From an uncultured Desulfuromonas sp. (GTDB taxonomy: Bacteria; Desulfobacterota; Desulfuromonadia; Desulfuromonadales; Desulfuromonadaceae), in NCBI RefSeq assembly GCF_963678835.1, contig NZ_OY787470.1, positions 434,001-498,000 on the forward strand: 64,000 nt of DNA, in the 5' to 3' direction. Shown in pieces: positions 53,196 to 61,880 of this stretch. Each line of letters opens with the position of its first letter. Position 1 is the first letter of the stretch. The notes beneath the pieces were generated by a model. It searched no databases and was not told the origin of the DNA. It saw only the letters and a list, made by a program, of their open reading frames with translations. The position numbers and the translations under genes were made by a program.

Positions 53196-53927
53196 ATGTC
53201 GGAAATTTTGCCCCCCGAGGTGGACCTGCACGTCCACACCATCGCTTCGGGGCATGCGTTCAGCACCATTGAGGAAAACGCCCGGGCTGCTGCGGCACTC
53301 GGCTTTAAAGGGATTGGCATGACCGACCATGGCCCGTCCATGCCCGGTGCACCTCACTTTTACCATTTTATGGTGCTCGGCTTTATCCCCGACACCCTGT
53401 GCGGGGTGCGCATATTTCGTGGTATTGAGGCCAATCTGCTTGACGAGGGGCGGATTGACCTCGACGAAAGTTATCTGCAAAACCTCGATGTGATACTGGC
53501 CGGGTTTCACGCTGATTGCGGTTACACCGGAACAACGCGTGACGACCACACCCGAACCATGATGCTGGCCATGGAAAATCCTCTGGTGCACATCATTTCC
53601 CATCCCGGCAATCCGGAGTTCCCCATCGACTATGAGGCTATTGTCCGCCAGTCCGTGGCCACCGGCACGGCGTTGGAAATCAACAGCTCGTCGTTCCGGC
53701 GTACGCGGCGTGGCAGCGCGCCCAACTGTCTGGAAATCGCCCGACTGTGCGCCGAATACGGGGCACCGATAGCCGTCGGCAGTGATGCCCATATTGCCCA
53801 GGGAATCGGCGAATTCAGTGATTCCCTTGAGGCTGTGAAGCAGGTTGGCATCGCGCCGGAACAGATCGTCAATCGCACGATGGAGTCGACCCTGGCGTTT
53901 CTTGGTCTGAGTGGGGATGACGCATGA
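53196..53927 (+). CDS. PHP-domain metal-dependent phosphatase (YcdX-like)
   Basis: A 243-residue protein with the four PHP metal motifs: DLHVHT, TDHG, ISHPGNP and GSDAH. Members hydrolyse small phosphoesters. AAGGAGG site. The downstream aldolase overlaps by 4 bp, so the two probably act in one sugar-phosphate salvage step. Substrate unknown. Confidence 0.92.
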   Translation: MSEILPPEVDLHVHTIASGHAFSTIEENARAAAALGFKGIGMTDHGPSMPGAPHFYHFMVLGFIPDTLCGVRIFRGIEANLLDEGRIDLDESYLQNLDVILAGFHADCGYTGTTRDDHTRTMMLAMENPLVHIISHPGNPEFPIDYEAIVRQSVATGTALEINSSSFRRTRRGSAPNCLEIARLCAEYGAPIAVGSDAHIAQGIGEFSDSLEAVKQVGIAPEQIVNRTMESTLAFLGLSGDDA

Positions 53928-54580
53928 AACTCTCTTTTGAACGGCAGCTGATTGCCGATTACGGCCGTAAATTGGTTCACGCGGGCTTAACCACCGGCAG
54001 TGGCGGTAACCTCAGTCTCTTAAGTGCCGAGGAAAATCTGATTGCCATTGGTCCAAGCGGTATGGATTACGCGGATGTTTCTGCACAGGATGTGGTGCTG
54101 GTTGATCGTGCCGGCAAGGTGGTGGATGGCCGCTGGAAGCCGTCGAGTGAGTTGAGTTTTCATCTGGCCCTGTACGATCGCCGTCCTGATGTCCGCGCCG
54201 TGGTTCACACCCATTCGGTTTATGCGACCACCATGGCTTGTTTGCATCGCGAAATTCCGGCCGTGCATTATCTGGTCGCCTTTGCCGGCAAAAAGGTCCC
54301 TGTCGCGCCTTATGCCACCTTCGGCACGGCGGAGCTGGCTGAATCGGTGCGTAACCATATTGGCGACAACAACGCTTTGTTGCTGGCCAACCATGGCCTG
54401 GTGGCGGTGGGTCACGATCTGCCCCAGGCGTTCAATGTGGCGGAGGAGATTGAACTGGTGGCACGCATCTATTATCAGGCCTGTTCCATTGGCGAGCCGG
54501 TGTTGGTGGCGGATGAGGAGATGGACCGGGTGGTGGAGAAGTTTCGCACCTACGGGCAACAGGATTGTTCTAAAACGTAG
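53924..54580 (+). CDS. Class II aldolase (fuculose-phosphate aldolase-like)
   Basis: A 218-residue zinc aldolase/epimerase-family protein: GNLSLL, PSGMDY, SSELSFHLALY, the Zn ligands HTHS and later ANHGLVAVG. Relatives are L-fuculose-1-P aldolase, ribulose-5-P epimerase and methylthioribulose-1-P dehydratase; sequence alone does not separate them. Pairing with a PHP phosphatase suggests sugar-phosphate salvage. Confidence 0.9.
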   Translation: MKLSFERQLIADYGRKLVHAGLTTGSGGNLSLLSAEENLIAIGPSGMDYADVSAQDVVLVDRAGKVVDGRWKPSSELSFHLALYDRRPDVRAVVHTHSVYATTMACLHREIPAVHYLVAFAGKKVPVAPYATFGTAELAESVRNHIGDNNALLLANHGLVAVGHDLPQAFNVAEEIELVARIYYQACSIGEPVLVADEEMDRVVEKFRTYGQQDCSKT

Positions 54581-54630
54581 GTTGGCCACTCTAACAACAA
54601 GGATGTGGATGAACCGTATCTTTTTATTTT

Positions 54631-54670
54631 GACAAAAAACGCCCGGACTGTGTGCCGGGCGTTTTTTGTC
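54631..54670. terminator. Bidirectional terminator between convergent genes
   Basis: GACAAAAAACGCCCGG and its exact complement form a 16-bp stem around an 8-nt loop, with A and T runs on both sides. It serves the aldolase gene on the plus strand and the cytochrome gene on the minus strand. Confidence 0.93.
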
Positions 54671-54679
54671 ATCAAGAAA

Positions 54680-54934
54680 TTATGGCGTTGCCTTGTGGCA
54701 GAACAGGCACCGGTTTGGATCGGGGTGATCCGGCGGAAATTCCATGCCGGGTTGGCCGTGACAGTCTTTGCAGAATTTTTCGGCGGCTTTTTTGCCGTCC
54801 TGCTTGACGATCTGATGAAATTCCTTATGGGTATCGTCCATGGGCAGGTGGGGGGTGGTTTCGTCTGGAGCAGCCCAGAGTACGGCCACAACGATGATCC
54901 CGAGAACGATCATGATAATATCGCGTTTACTCAC
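54680..54934 (-). CDS. Small membrane-anchored diheme cytochrome c
   Basis: An 84-residue protein. One N-terminal membrane helix (IIMIVLGIIVVAVLWAA) anchors a short periplasmic domain with two CXXCH sites, CKDCH and CLFCH. His residues between them (HPDPNR, FPPDH) could be axial ligands. It probably carries electrons near the inner membrane. Partner unknown; the next gene upstream is a membrane protein. Confidence 0.85.
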   Translation of the reverse strand: MSKRDIIMIVLGIIVVAVLWAAPDETTPHLPMDDTHKEFHQIVKQDGKKAAEKFCKDCHGQPGMEFPPDHPDPNRCLFCHKATP

Positions 54935-55037
54935 TGAACATAGTCCTTCCGGATGGGGGTAATGCCTGAGGGCGGTTCTTTTGTGTTTGTTGGCTGTTTA
55001 CAACAACGGGTTATGGTCAGGGCGGGGTTTCGCGCAG

Positions 55038-55358
55038 TTACTCACTGCGTAGAAATACCATGTAGATCAGAAAGAAGATAATGATGGCACCGCCACCGAT
55101 AAACATAAACAGACTGTCGGAGGATTTGTCAAGTTCTGTTCCCTGTTGATGAACGACCGTGACCAAGCCAATCAGACCAGCCAGACTCAGGGTGCAGGAG
55201 AGCAACAGGTGCCATTTGAGGAGCAGACTGACAACGATAAACAGGATCGCCCCGGCAATAAACCAGGGGTTGTGGATCAGGTCCAGTTCGGTGACGTAAC
55301 TCACCACGTGCTTGGTCTCGAACATCGACAGCCCATCCATAAACTGATCCATTGTCAT
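55038..55358 (-). CDS. Small integral membrane protein of unknown function
   Basis: A 106-residue protein with three predicted membrane helices (WFIAGAILFIVVSLLL, WHLLLSCTLSLAGLIGLVTVV, SLFMFIGGGAIIIFFLIYMVFL). No catalytic motif seen. Weak ribosome site; a second ATG two codons in is possible. Same strand and upstream of the diheme cytochrome, so they may be co-expressed. Confidence 0.75.
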   Translation of the reverse strand: MTMDQFMDGLSMFETKHVVSYVTELDLIHNPWFIAGAILFIVVSLLLKWHLLLSCTLSLAGLIGLVTVVHQQGTELDKSSDSLFMFIGGGAIIIFFLIYMVFLRSE

Positions 55359-55725
55359 TTTTTGCAGCCTTTATAAAAGAAGCGGCGGTGGTTGTCGCCG
55401 ACTGATTATTGCAGTGTCCGCCGTTTTTAAGCTCATGAAACCACGTGGAGTATTAACAACCAAGCTCTTATCGAATAACCTGTTTGAAAGACTCTTCATA
55501 AGACAATTCATAAAAGATAGCATTTTTATGAGGAAATACAAGGGCGAAATGTGCTGAAAACCTTGACTACTCGTGGCTTTACACCTATCATCAGCAGCGC
55601 TGAGAAGTTGATTGTTTTTGTCGCAGCGGCAACAGGTTGGCGCTGTTTTTATTCACTTTTATTTGAACCGCTTCAGGCGTGGTGTTTTGACGGTGTGCCG
55701 GGAGTGTTTCAGTGCAGGAACTTCG
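55359..55725. other. Intergenic region between divergent genes
   Basis: Holds the divergent promoters of the membrane-protein gene and murI. I see no further gene and no strong hairpin or clear operator. Open frames at 55551 and upstream of murI lack ribosome sites. Confidence 0.6.
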
Positions 55726-56562
55726 TTGTCTTTATCTGAAAACGCCATCGGTGTCTTTGATTCAGGTGTGGGCGGCCTGACCGTGTTGCACGAGTTGCGC
55801 AGGCTATTGCCGGGAGAGAATCTGGTTTATCTTGGTGACACCGCGCGGGTTCCTTATGGAACCAAAAGTCCTGAAACCGTTTGTAGTTACTCTGAACAGG
55901 CGGCTGAATTTTTGCTGGGCAAGCAGGTCAAAATGATTGTGGTCGCCTGTAATACGGCGTCCTCGTTTGCACTGGAGCGCCTGCAGCAGCGCTTGCCGGT
56001 CCCGGTAGTTGGGGTGATTTTGCCTGGTGCACGGTGTGCGGTGCGTTTGAGCCGCCGTCATGTGGTGGGCGTAATCGGAACCCATGGCACGGTGAGCAGT
56101 GATGCCTACCCCCGGGCGTTAAAAGCATTGCGGCCTGATATGCAGGTGGTTTCCGAACCCTGTCCGCTGTTTGTGCCGTTGGCTGAAGAGGGCTGGGCTG
56201 AACACCCGGTGGCTCACCAGGTGGCCCAGGAATATCTGGCACCTCTTCTGGAGCAGCAGATTGATACGTTGGTGCTGGGGTGTACCCATTATCCATTGCT
56301 CAAGTCGACATTACGGCAGGTGTTGCCCGACACGGTACAGTTGGTTGATTCCGCACAGGAGACCGCTTTGGAGGTCAAAGAACTGTTGTCGGCACACGGT
56401 TTGTTGAATCCCGGTGAACGGGGATCATGGACCTTTTTTGTGACCGATGTGCCGACACGCTTTGTTCAGGTTGGTCAGGGGTTTCTCGGTGAGCCGGTTA
56501 CGCCGGTGACACGGATCAGTTTGCCCGTGTGCCCGGACTGTGCCCAGGAGTTGTCATTGTGA
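55726..56562 (+). CDS. murI: Glutamate racemase
   Basis: A 278-residue enzyme making D-glutamate for peptidoglycan. The catalytic cysteines are in VACNTASS and LGCTHYPLL; the start of the fold is IGVFDSGVGGLTVL and the substrate segment YLGDTARVPYGTKS. No in-frame ATG fits the family length. TTG 55726 has an AGGA site six bases upstream and puts the fold start at residue 6. GTG 55693 is a possible alternative. Confidence 0.94.
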   Translation: MSLSENAIGVFDSGVGGLTVLHELRRLLPGENLVYLGDTARVPYGTKSPETVCSYSEQAAEFLLGKQVKMIVVACNTASSFALERLQQRLPVPVVGVILPGARCAVRLSRRHVVGVIGTHGTVSSDAYPRALKALRPDMQVVSEPCPLFVPLAEEGWAEHPVAHQVAQEYLAPLLEQQIDTLVLGCTHYPLLKSTLRQVLPDTVQLVDSAQETALEVKELLSAHGLLNPGERGSWTFFVTDVPTRFVQVGQGFLGEPVTPVTRISLPVCPDCAQELSL

Positions 56563-57176
56563 AAAATATGTTACGCTGGTTTGGCCTGCTCGCTCTGGTG
56601 GCATTTATTGCCGGTGTCGGTGCCGTTTTTAATCCATTTAATCGGGACACTGAGCCGGAAACGGAATCGGTGGCGGTTGTGGTGGAAGAGGATCAGCCGG
56701 TACAGCGCGATGTGGTGCTTTATTTTGGTGATCCCGCTTCACCGTTTTTGGCTCAGGAAGAGCGGTCCATCGCGGAATGCGACGACGATCTGACCTGTAT
56801 AGAAGCCATCGTACGCGAGTTGATTGTCGGCCCACAAACCGCGTTGGTGCCGGTTTTACCGGAGCAGGCGTTGCTGTTGGGGGTGGAGATCGACGAGGAC
56901 CGGGTGGTGCTGGATTTTAATCAAGCCTTGGTGACCAACATTCCGGCGGGGAGCAGTTCAGAACTGTTGAGTGTGCATGCCCTGGTCAATACTTTAGCAG
57001 CCAATATCCCGTATGTGCGCCGTCTGGTGCTTCAGGTGGAAGGCCGTGAAATCAAAACCCTGCGTGGCCATGTTGATTTAACGGAACCGGTTCCCGCTGA
57101 TTTTTCATTGGTGCATCGTGAACTCGATGTTCCGGTGGTGGAAGATGTCGCAGCCTCGGTGGAAAAACAGGAATAA
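56559..57176 (+). CDS. GerMN-domain protein
   Basis: A 205-residue protein starting at a GTG that overlaps the murI stop by 4 bp (AGGAG site). One N-terminal membrane helix (WFGLLALVAFIAGVGAVF), then a GerMN domain (DVVLYFGDPASPFLAQEERSI, IVRELIVGPQ, VLDFNQALVTN, VHALVNTLAAN). In Bacillus such domains occur in spore germination protein GerM; in Gram-negatives the role is probably envelope-related but unproven. Confidence 0.87.
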   Translation: MKNMLRWFGLLALVAFIAGVGAVFNPFNRDTEPETESVAVVVEEDQPVQRDVVLYFGDPASPFLAQEERSIAECDDDLTCIEAIVRELIVGPQTALVPVLPEQALLLGVEIDEDRVVLDFNQALVTNIPAGSSSELLSVHALVNTLAANIPYVRRLVLQVEGREIKTLRGHVDLTEPVPADFSLVHRELDVPVVEDVAASVEKQE

Positions 57177-57183
57177 ACAAAGA

Positions 57184-59595
57184 ATGAACAGATTTCTTGA
57201 AGCAATACAGCAGCGTGTGCTGATTCTTGATGGTGCCATGGGGACCATGCTCCAGGCCCGTGGCCTTGCTGCCGGTGGGTGTCCGGAGTTGATGAACCTG
57301 GAGAAGCCGGAGGTGGTCGAGGGGGTGCATCGGGATTATGCCCAGGCCGGAGCGCAGATCATTGTCACCAATACCTTTGGCGGCACCCGCAGCAAACTGG
57401 AGCATTACGGTCTTGAGGACAAGGTGCATGAGATCAATGTTCAGGCTGCCCGCCTGGCACGTGCCGCTCTTGCCGATCCGGCCAATGATTTTGTTGCCGG
57501 CAGTATTGGTCCGACCGGCCGCTTTGTCGAACCGGTGGGTGATGCGGGTTTTGATGACATGGTCGAAATTTACGCCGAGCAGGTCAAGGCGCTGGTCGCC
57601 GGTGGTGTTGATCTGCTGACCTGTGAGACCTTCCTTGATATTCGTGAGCTCAAGGCCGCCGTGATGGCGTGTCGCGAGTATGCCGATGTGCCGGTGATGG
57701 CTATGATGACCTTTGACGATGGCGGTCGCACGGTGTTGGGAACACCGCCCGCCGCAGCGGCGGTAATGCTCGAAGGTCTCGGTGTGGACGTGGTCGGCAC
57801 CAACTGTGGTCTTGGCATTGATGGCATGTACGAATTGCTGGCACAGATGCGCGACGTATGTTCCTGTCCTCTCATTGCCCAGGCCAATGCCGGATTGCCG
57901 ATCCTGAAAGACGGCGAGACCATCTTCCCGGCAACGCCCGTGGAGATGACCAGTCATCACGACCAGCTGATTGCGCTGGGGGTGCGGGTCCTTGGCGGTT
58001 GTTGCGGAACCACGCCGGAGCATATCCGGGTGATGCGTCAGGCCATGGATGAACGTGGTCAGCAGTGGACGGCTCCAGCACGCCGTGGTGTGCTGTCGAG
58101 TCGTACCCAGGTGGTTGCCGTCGGGCCTGAGCAGCCCTGTGCCATTATCGGTGAGCGGATCAATCCCACCGGCAAAAAAGGCTACAGTGCCGAACTGCGC
58201 GAGGGCAAGACCGCCTATATCCGTCGCGAAGCCCAACAACAGACCGATGCCGGGGCAACCCTGCTTGATGTTAACTGCGGTGCGCCTGGAGCGGATGAAC
58301 CGCTGGCGTTGGAGCGTGCCGTGCATGCCATCACCGGTGTCGTTGGAACCCCGCTGGTTCTCGACTCGTCTGATCCCATTGCTCTGGAGCGCGGCTTGAA
58401 AGCGGCTGACGGCAAGGTGTTGATCAACTCGGTTAATGGCGAGGAGAAAAGTCTTGCCACCGTGTTACCGTTGGCGAAGAAGTACGGTGCTGCCATTATA
58501 GGTCTGACTCTGGATGGCCAGGGGATTCCCCAGACAGCCGAAGGGCGGGTCGAGATTGCCGAACGCATTATTGAACGGGCACAGGCGGTAGGTATTCAGC
58601 GCTGTGATATCGTCATCGACTGTCTGGCCTTGACCGTTTCGGCCGAACAGGATCAGGCGATTGAAACGCTCAAGGCGATCCGTACCCTGACTCAGGATCA
58701 CGGTATGGCGACGGTGCTTGGGGTGAGTAATATCTCGTTTGGTTTGCCGCGGCGACCGTTGATGTCGTCGACCTTTTTTGCCATGGCATTGCAGGCTGGA
58801 CTGAGTGCGGCGATCATCAACCCCAAAGATCAGGCCATGATGGATGCGTTTCGTTCTGCCATGGTGTTGCTGGGTAAGGATCTGCGTGCCGAGCGCTACA
58901 TTGATGCCTATGCCGATGTTCAGGAGACTGCTCCTGCCGTGGCAGCGGTGGCCGGTGCAGAGCCGTCTATCCGCGAGCGTTTGGCCCAGGCAATCATTGA
59001 CGGCGATCAGGATGGGGTGGTGGCCCTGGTTGAGCTGGCTCTGAAGGACGGGCTGGATGTGCTGCAGATCAGTAATGAAGGATTACTTGCCGGCCTCGAA
59101 GAGGTCGGGCGTCGGTTTGGCGCAAACCGCATCTTTTTGCCGCAGGTGCTGCTCAGTGCCGAAACCATGAAAACCGCCTTTGCCCGTCTCAAACAGGAGA
59201 TGAAGGGCGAGCAGGTTGCTTCGCTGGGCAAAATCATGATGGCGACGGTAGAAGGTGATATTCATGACATCGGCAAGAATATCGTCTGCACATTGCTGGA
59301 GAATCACGGCTACGAAGTGATTGATCTGGGCAAGAATGTCTCCGCAGTGCACATTGTTGAACAGGCCCAGGCTGCTGATGTCGATGCCGTTGGGCTGTCC
59401 GCACTGATGACGACGACATTGCAGCAGATGCAAATTACCATTGATGCCCTCAAGGAAGCCGGCGTCAAGGTCTTCACAATGGTGGGTGGCGCAGTTGTCA
59501 CCCAGGATTATGCCGATGAAATCGGTGCTGATCTCTACGCGGAAGATGCGTTGGAAGCCGTGGCTAAAATTAAGCAAATGCTCCAGAGCACTTAA
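57184..59595 (+). CDS. metH: Cobalamin-dependent methionine synthase lacking the reactivation domain
   Basis: An 803-residue enzyme. Homocysteine domain (residues 1-290) with Zn ligands in GTNCG and GGCCGT; pterin-binding domain (about 310-570; GERINPTGKKGYS, DVNCG); then the cap and cobalamin domain with EGDIHDIGKNIV (base-off His). It stops there: the 300-residue AdoMet reactivation domain of E. coli MetH (1,227 residues) is missing, as in Thermotoga and many anaerobes. Seven bp after the GerMN gene. Confidence 0.95.
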   Translation: MNRFLEAIQQRVLILDGAMGTMLQARGLAAGGCPELMNLEKPEVVEGVHRDYAQAGAQIIVTNTFGGTRSKLEHYGLEDKVHEINVQAARLARAALADPANDFVAGSIGPTGRFVEPVGDAGFDDMVEIYAEQVKALVAGGVDLLTCETFLDIRELKAAVMACREYADVPVMAMMTFDDGGRTVLGTPPAAAAVMLEGLGVDVVGTNCGLGIDGMYELLAQMRDVCSCPLIAQANAGLPILKDGETIFPATPVEMTSHHDQLIALGVRVLGGCCGTTPEHIRVMRQAMDERGQQWTAPARRGVLSSRTQVVAVGPEQPCAIIGERINPTGKKGYSAELREGKTAYIRREAQQQTDAGATLLDVNCGAPGADEPLALERAVHAITGVVGTPLVLDSSDPIALERGLKAADGKVLINSVNGEEKSLATVLPLAKKYGAAIIGLTLDGQGIPQTAEGRVEIAERIIERAQAVGIQRCDIVIDCLALTVSAEQDQAIETLKAIRTLTQDHGMATVLGVSNISFGLPRRPLMSSTFFAMALQAGLSAAIINPKDQAMMDAFRSAMVLLGKDLRAERYIDAYADVQETAPAVAAVAGAEPSIRERLAQAIIDGDQDGVVALVELALKDGLDVLQISNEGLLAGLEEVGRRFGANRIFLPQVLLSAETMKTAFARLKQEMKGEQVASLGKIMMATVEGDIHDIGKNIVCTLLENHGYEVIDLGKNVSAVHIVEQAQAADVDAVGLSALMTTTLQQMQITIDALKEAGVKVFTMVGGAVVTQDYADEIGADLYAEDALEAVAKIKQMLQST

Positions 59596-59798
59596 CAGGC
59601 TGTTGCGGAACAGCGAGTTAAGGCTCTATCAACACGACGTATTCAGGTCTGTTTTCGTCTCGCACCATTTCTACGGCGTTGCAACACCTTGAAGCGGGTT
59701 GGCCGGTTCGGCGATTTCGTGTTTTGTGTGAACGGCACGCTGCAGTGGCTTACGCACGAATATTGAGCATTGACAGTGCACTCGAAGGAGAACCGCCT

Positions 59799-60344
59799 AT
59801 GGTGGGAGGATTTAACCATAATTTCCGTTATCGTGGACACATGTTTCATGTCCAGACGGAGGACAGCGGCGTTAAAAAAGCCGAGATCACCTCGCTGTTG
59901 TACAGTGGTGGAAGCGTTCTAGCTCGGCTTACCTCGAGATACCAAGACCTGCGTGACCTGTCAGACATGGCCGTGCAGGTGGAAGAGCGGATGAAAGAGC
60001 AGCATAAACAAATGCTGCGCGATCTGAAAAACGGTGGATTTGACGACCGTATTGCGGCGATGAATATCCCTCTTACGGAGGATGCAATAGAGGTTGAGAA
60101 GCCGGTTGAGAAGCCGGTTGAGAAGCCGGTTGAGAAGCCGGTTGAGAAGCCGGTTGAGAAGCCGGTTGAGAAGCCGGTTGAGAAGCCGGTTGAGAAGCCG
60201 GTCGAGAAGCCGGTTGAGAAGCCGGTCGAGAAGCCGGTCGAGAAGCCGGTCGAGAAGCCGGTCGAGAAGCCGGTCGAGAAGCCGGTCGAGAAACCGAAGA
60301 GTTTGCGGGAGCTGGTAAAGCTTTACCTCAAAGCCGGTCGTTAA
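59799..60344 (+). CDS. Protein with 17 tandem VEKP repeats
   Basis: A 181-residue protein. Residues 1-95 form a conserved-looking domain ([38 protein letters not shown], then a helical stretch); the latter part is 17 copies of Val-Glu-Lys-Pro, followed by a basic tail ([14 protein letters not shown]). ATG 59799 has a GAAGGAG site. The repeat is likely an extended rigid rod or spacer. Function unknown. Confidence 0.85.
   Translation: MVGGFNHNFRYRGHMFHVQTEDSGVKKAEITSLLYSGGSVLARLTSRYQDLRDLSDMAVQVEERMKEQHKQMLRDLKNGGFDDRIAAMNIPLTEDAIEVEKPVEKPVEKPVEKPVEKPVEKPVEKPVEKPVEKPVEKPVEKPVEKPVEKPVEKPVEKPVEKPVEKPKSLRELVKLYLKAGR
60093..60296 (+). repeat. 17 x 12-bp in-frame minisatellite
   Basis: Unit GTTGAGAAGCCG, 204 bp in all. 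The third base of the first codon is T in units 1-9 and 11 and C in units 10 and 12-17, the pattern expected from slippage of two unit variants. The last unit has AAA for AAG. Copy number can change without a frame shift. Confidence 0.97.
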
Positions 60345-60371
60345 TAATCGACAACGGCAGTGGAGTCAACG

Positions 60372-61880
60372 TTGTTTAGTAGCAGTCTGATCAGACGAAT
60401 CATTGTCATGAATGTATTGTTGTTGACGCTTGGAATCGGCTTTTTTGCCGCGTTTCACCATAAGCGTGATCAGCAGAACATGATCGAGTTGACCACTCAA
60501 GGGGCCGAAATTGTCATGGCCACCATTGAAAATGCCATTTTTAACTCCAAGTGCAAGGGGGATGCGGAACGGCTGCAAAAAACGCTGCAGTTTATTTCGC
60601 AGAGCCCCAACCTGCTCGGTGTGCGCATTTTCGATCCCCAAGAAAAACGGATCATCAATTCCTCGTTTGACTCGGAAATTGACCAGCCGGTATCGCCTCA
60701 GGATCTGGAGGTTTACACCAGTGGCCGCACCTCCGGACTGATCGAGGGCAAAGACGAGGAAGTGCTCAGCATTGTCAAACCGATCAGGGCGCGTGAGTTG
60801 TGCCAGGAGTGCCATGGTCCGGATGCCGGAGTGCTCGGTGTGCTGAACCTTGAATATTCCATGCATGAGACCAATGCACGCCTGGACAGTTCATCGCGTT
60901 GTTTCTCCCTGTCGATGATTTTTATCACGGTGTTGCTGTCGGTTGGTGTCGCCGTGATTCTGATGCGTTTTGTGCGTAAACCCATCCAGGTGATCAGTGA
61001 CCGCATGGCACGGGTGGAAGCCGGTGATCTCAAAGTGCGTATGGTGCCGAAACACCATGATGAGATTGCTTTTCTGATGCGCAGTTTCAACTCCATGGTC
61101 GAAAAGCTCGAAACCGCCAAGCACGAACTCGAAGCCTACCATTTCAGCCAGATGGAGCAGGCTGATCGTCTGGCATCGATTGGTGAGATGGCCACGGGCA
61201 TGGCCCATGAGATTAAAAACCCCCTGGCTGGGATCAGTGGCGCGGTGACGGTTCTGGCTGATGATTTGGCCAAAGATGATCCACGTCGGCAAGTGGTGCA
61301 GGATATCCTGGCCCAGATCGCCCGACTCAACAAAACTGCTACCGATCTGCTTAATTTTGGTCGCCCCGGTTCACCACAGTGTGATTTTGTCGATGTCAAT
61401 GATGTGGTCAAGCAGACGCTGTTCTTCGTCGCGCAGCATCCGGAAGCCAAAAATATTCATCAAATCACTGAGTTGACGCGTGACTTGCCGCCGGTATGGG
61501 CCGACCGCAAGCAGATTCAGCAGGTGTTGCTCAACATCATCATCAATGCCCTGCAATCCATGCCAAACGGCGGCTCACTCACGGTACAGACGGAGTTGAC
61601 CCGCGAACATGATGAGCGCCGTTACGTGCGGATTCAGATTGTTGATACCGGCAGCGGCATTCCGGTGGAGACGCTGGACAAAATCTTCACCCCGTTCTAT
61701 ACCACGAAAAACCGTGGTACCGGTTTGGGACTGGCTATCTGCAAACAGCTGGTCAAGCAGAATGACGGGCATATTTCCGTATTAAGTTCCCCGGACGAGG
61801 GGACCTCCTTTGCCATTTCACTGCCAGTGGCGGACCTGCCGCAGATTGAGCAGTCACAACACGAGGATGCGCATGAATAA
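60372..61880 (+). CDS. Histidine kinase with a c-type heme motif in its periplasmic sensor
   Basis: A 502-residue kinase. First membrane helix at about 10-28. The periplasmic domain (about 30-180) contains CQECH at about 144-148, a covalent-heme motif in a region that resembles the Tll0287/DUF3365 sensor type. Second helix (MIFITVLLSVGVAVILMRF), HAMP, HisKA (phospho-His in HEIKNPLAGI) and HATPase ([12 protein letters not shown]) follow. It likely senses redox state, oxygen or NO. TTG 60372 has GGAG upstream; a GTG at 60360 is possible. Confidence 0.88.
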   Translation: MFSSSLIRRIIVMNVLLLTLGIGFFAAFHHKRDQQNMIELTTQGAEIVMATIENAIFNSKCKGDAERLQKTLQFISQSPNLLGVRIFDPQEKRIINSSFDSEIDQPVSPQDLEVYTSGRTSGLIEGKDEEVLSIVKPIRARELCQECHGPDAGVLGVLNLEYSMHETNARLDSSSRCFSLSMIFITVLLSVGVAVILMRFVRKPIQVISDRMARVEAGDLKVRMVPKHHDEIAFLMRSFNSMVEKLETAKHELEAYHFSQMEQADRLASIGEMATGMAHEIKNPLAGISGAVTVLADDLAKDDPRRQVVQDILAQIARLNKTATDLLNFGRPGSPQCDFVDVNDVVKQTLFFVAQHPEAKNIHQITELTRDLPPVWADRKQIQQVLLNIIINALQSMPNGGSLTVQTELTREHDERRYVRIQIVDTGSGIPVETLDKIFTPFYTTKNRGTGLGLAICKQLVKQNDGHISVLSSPDEGTSFAISLPVADLPQIEQSQHEDAHE

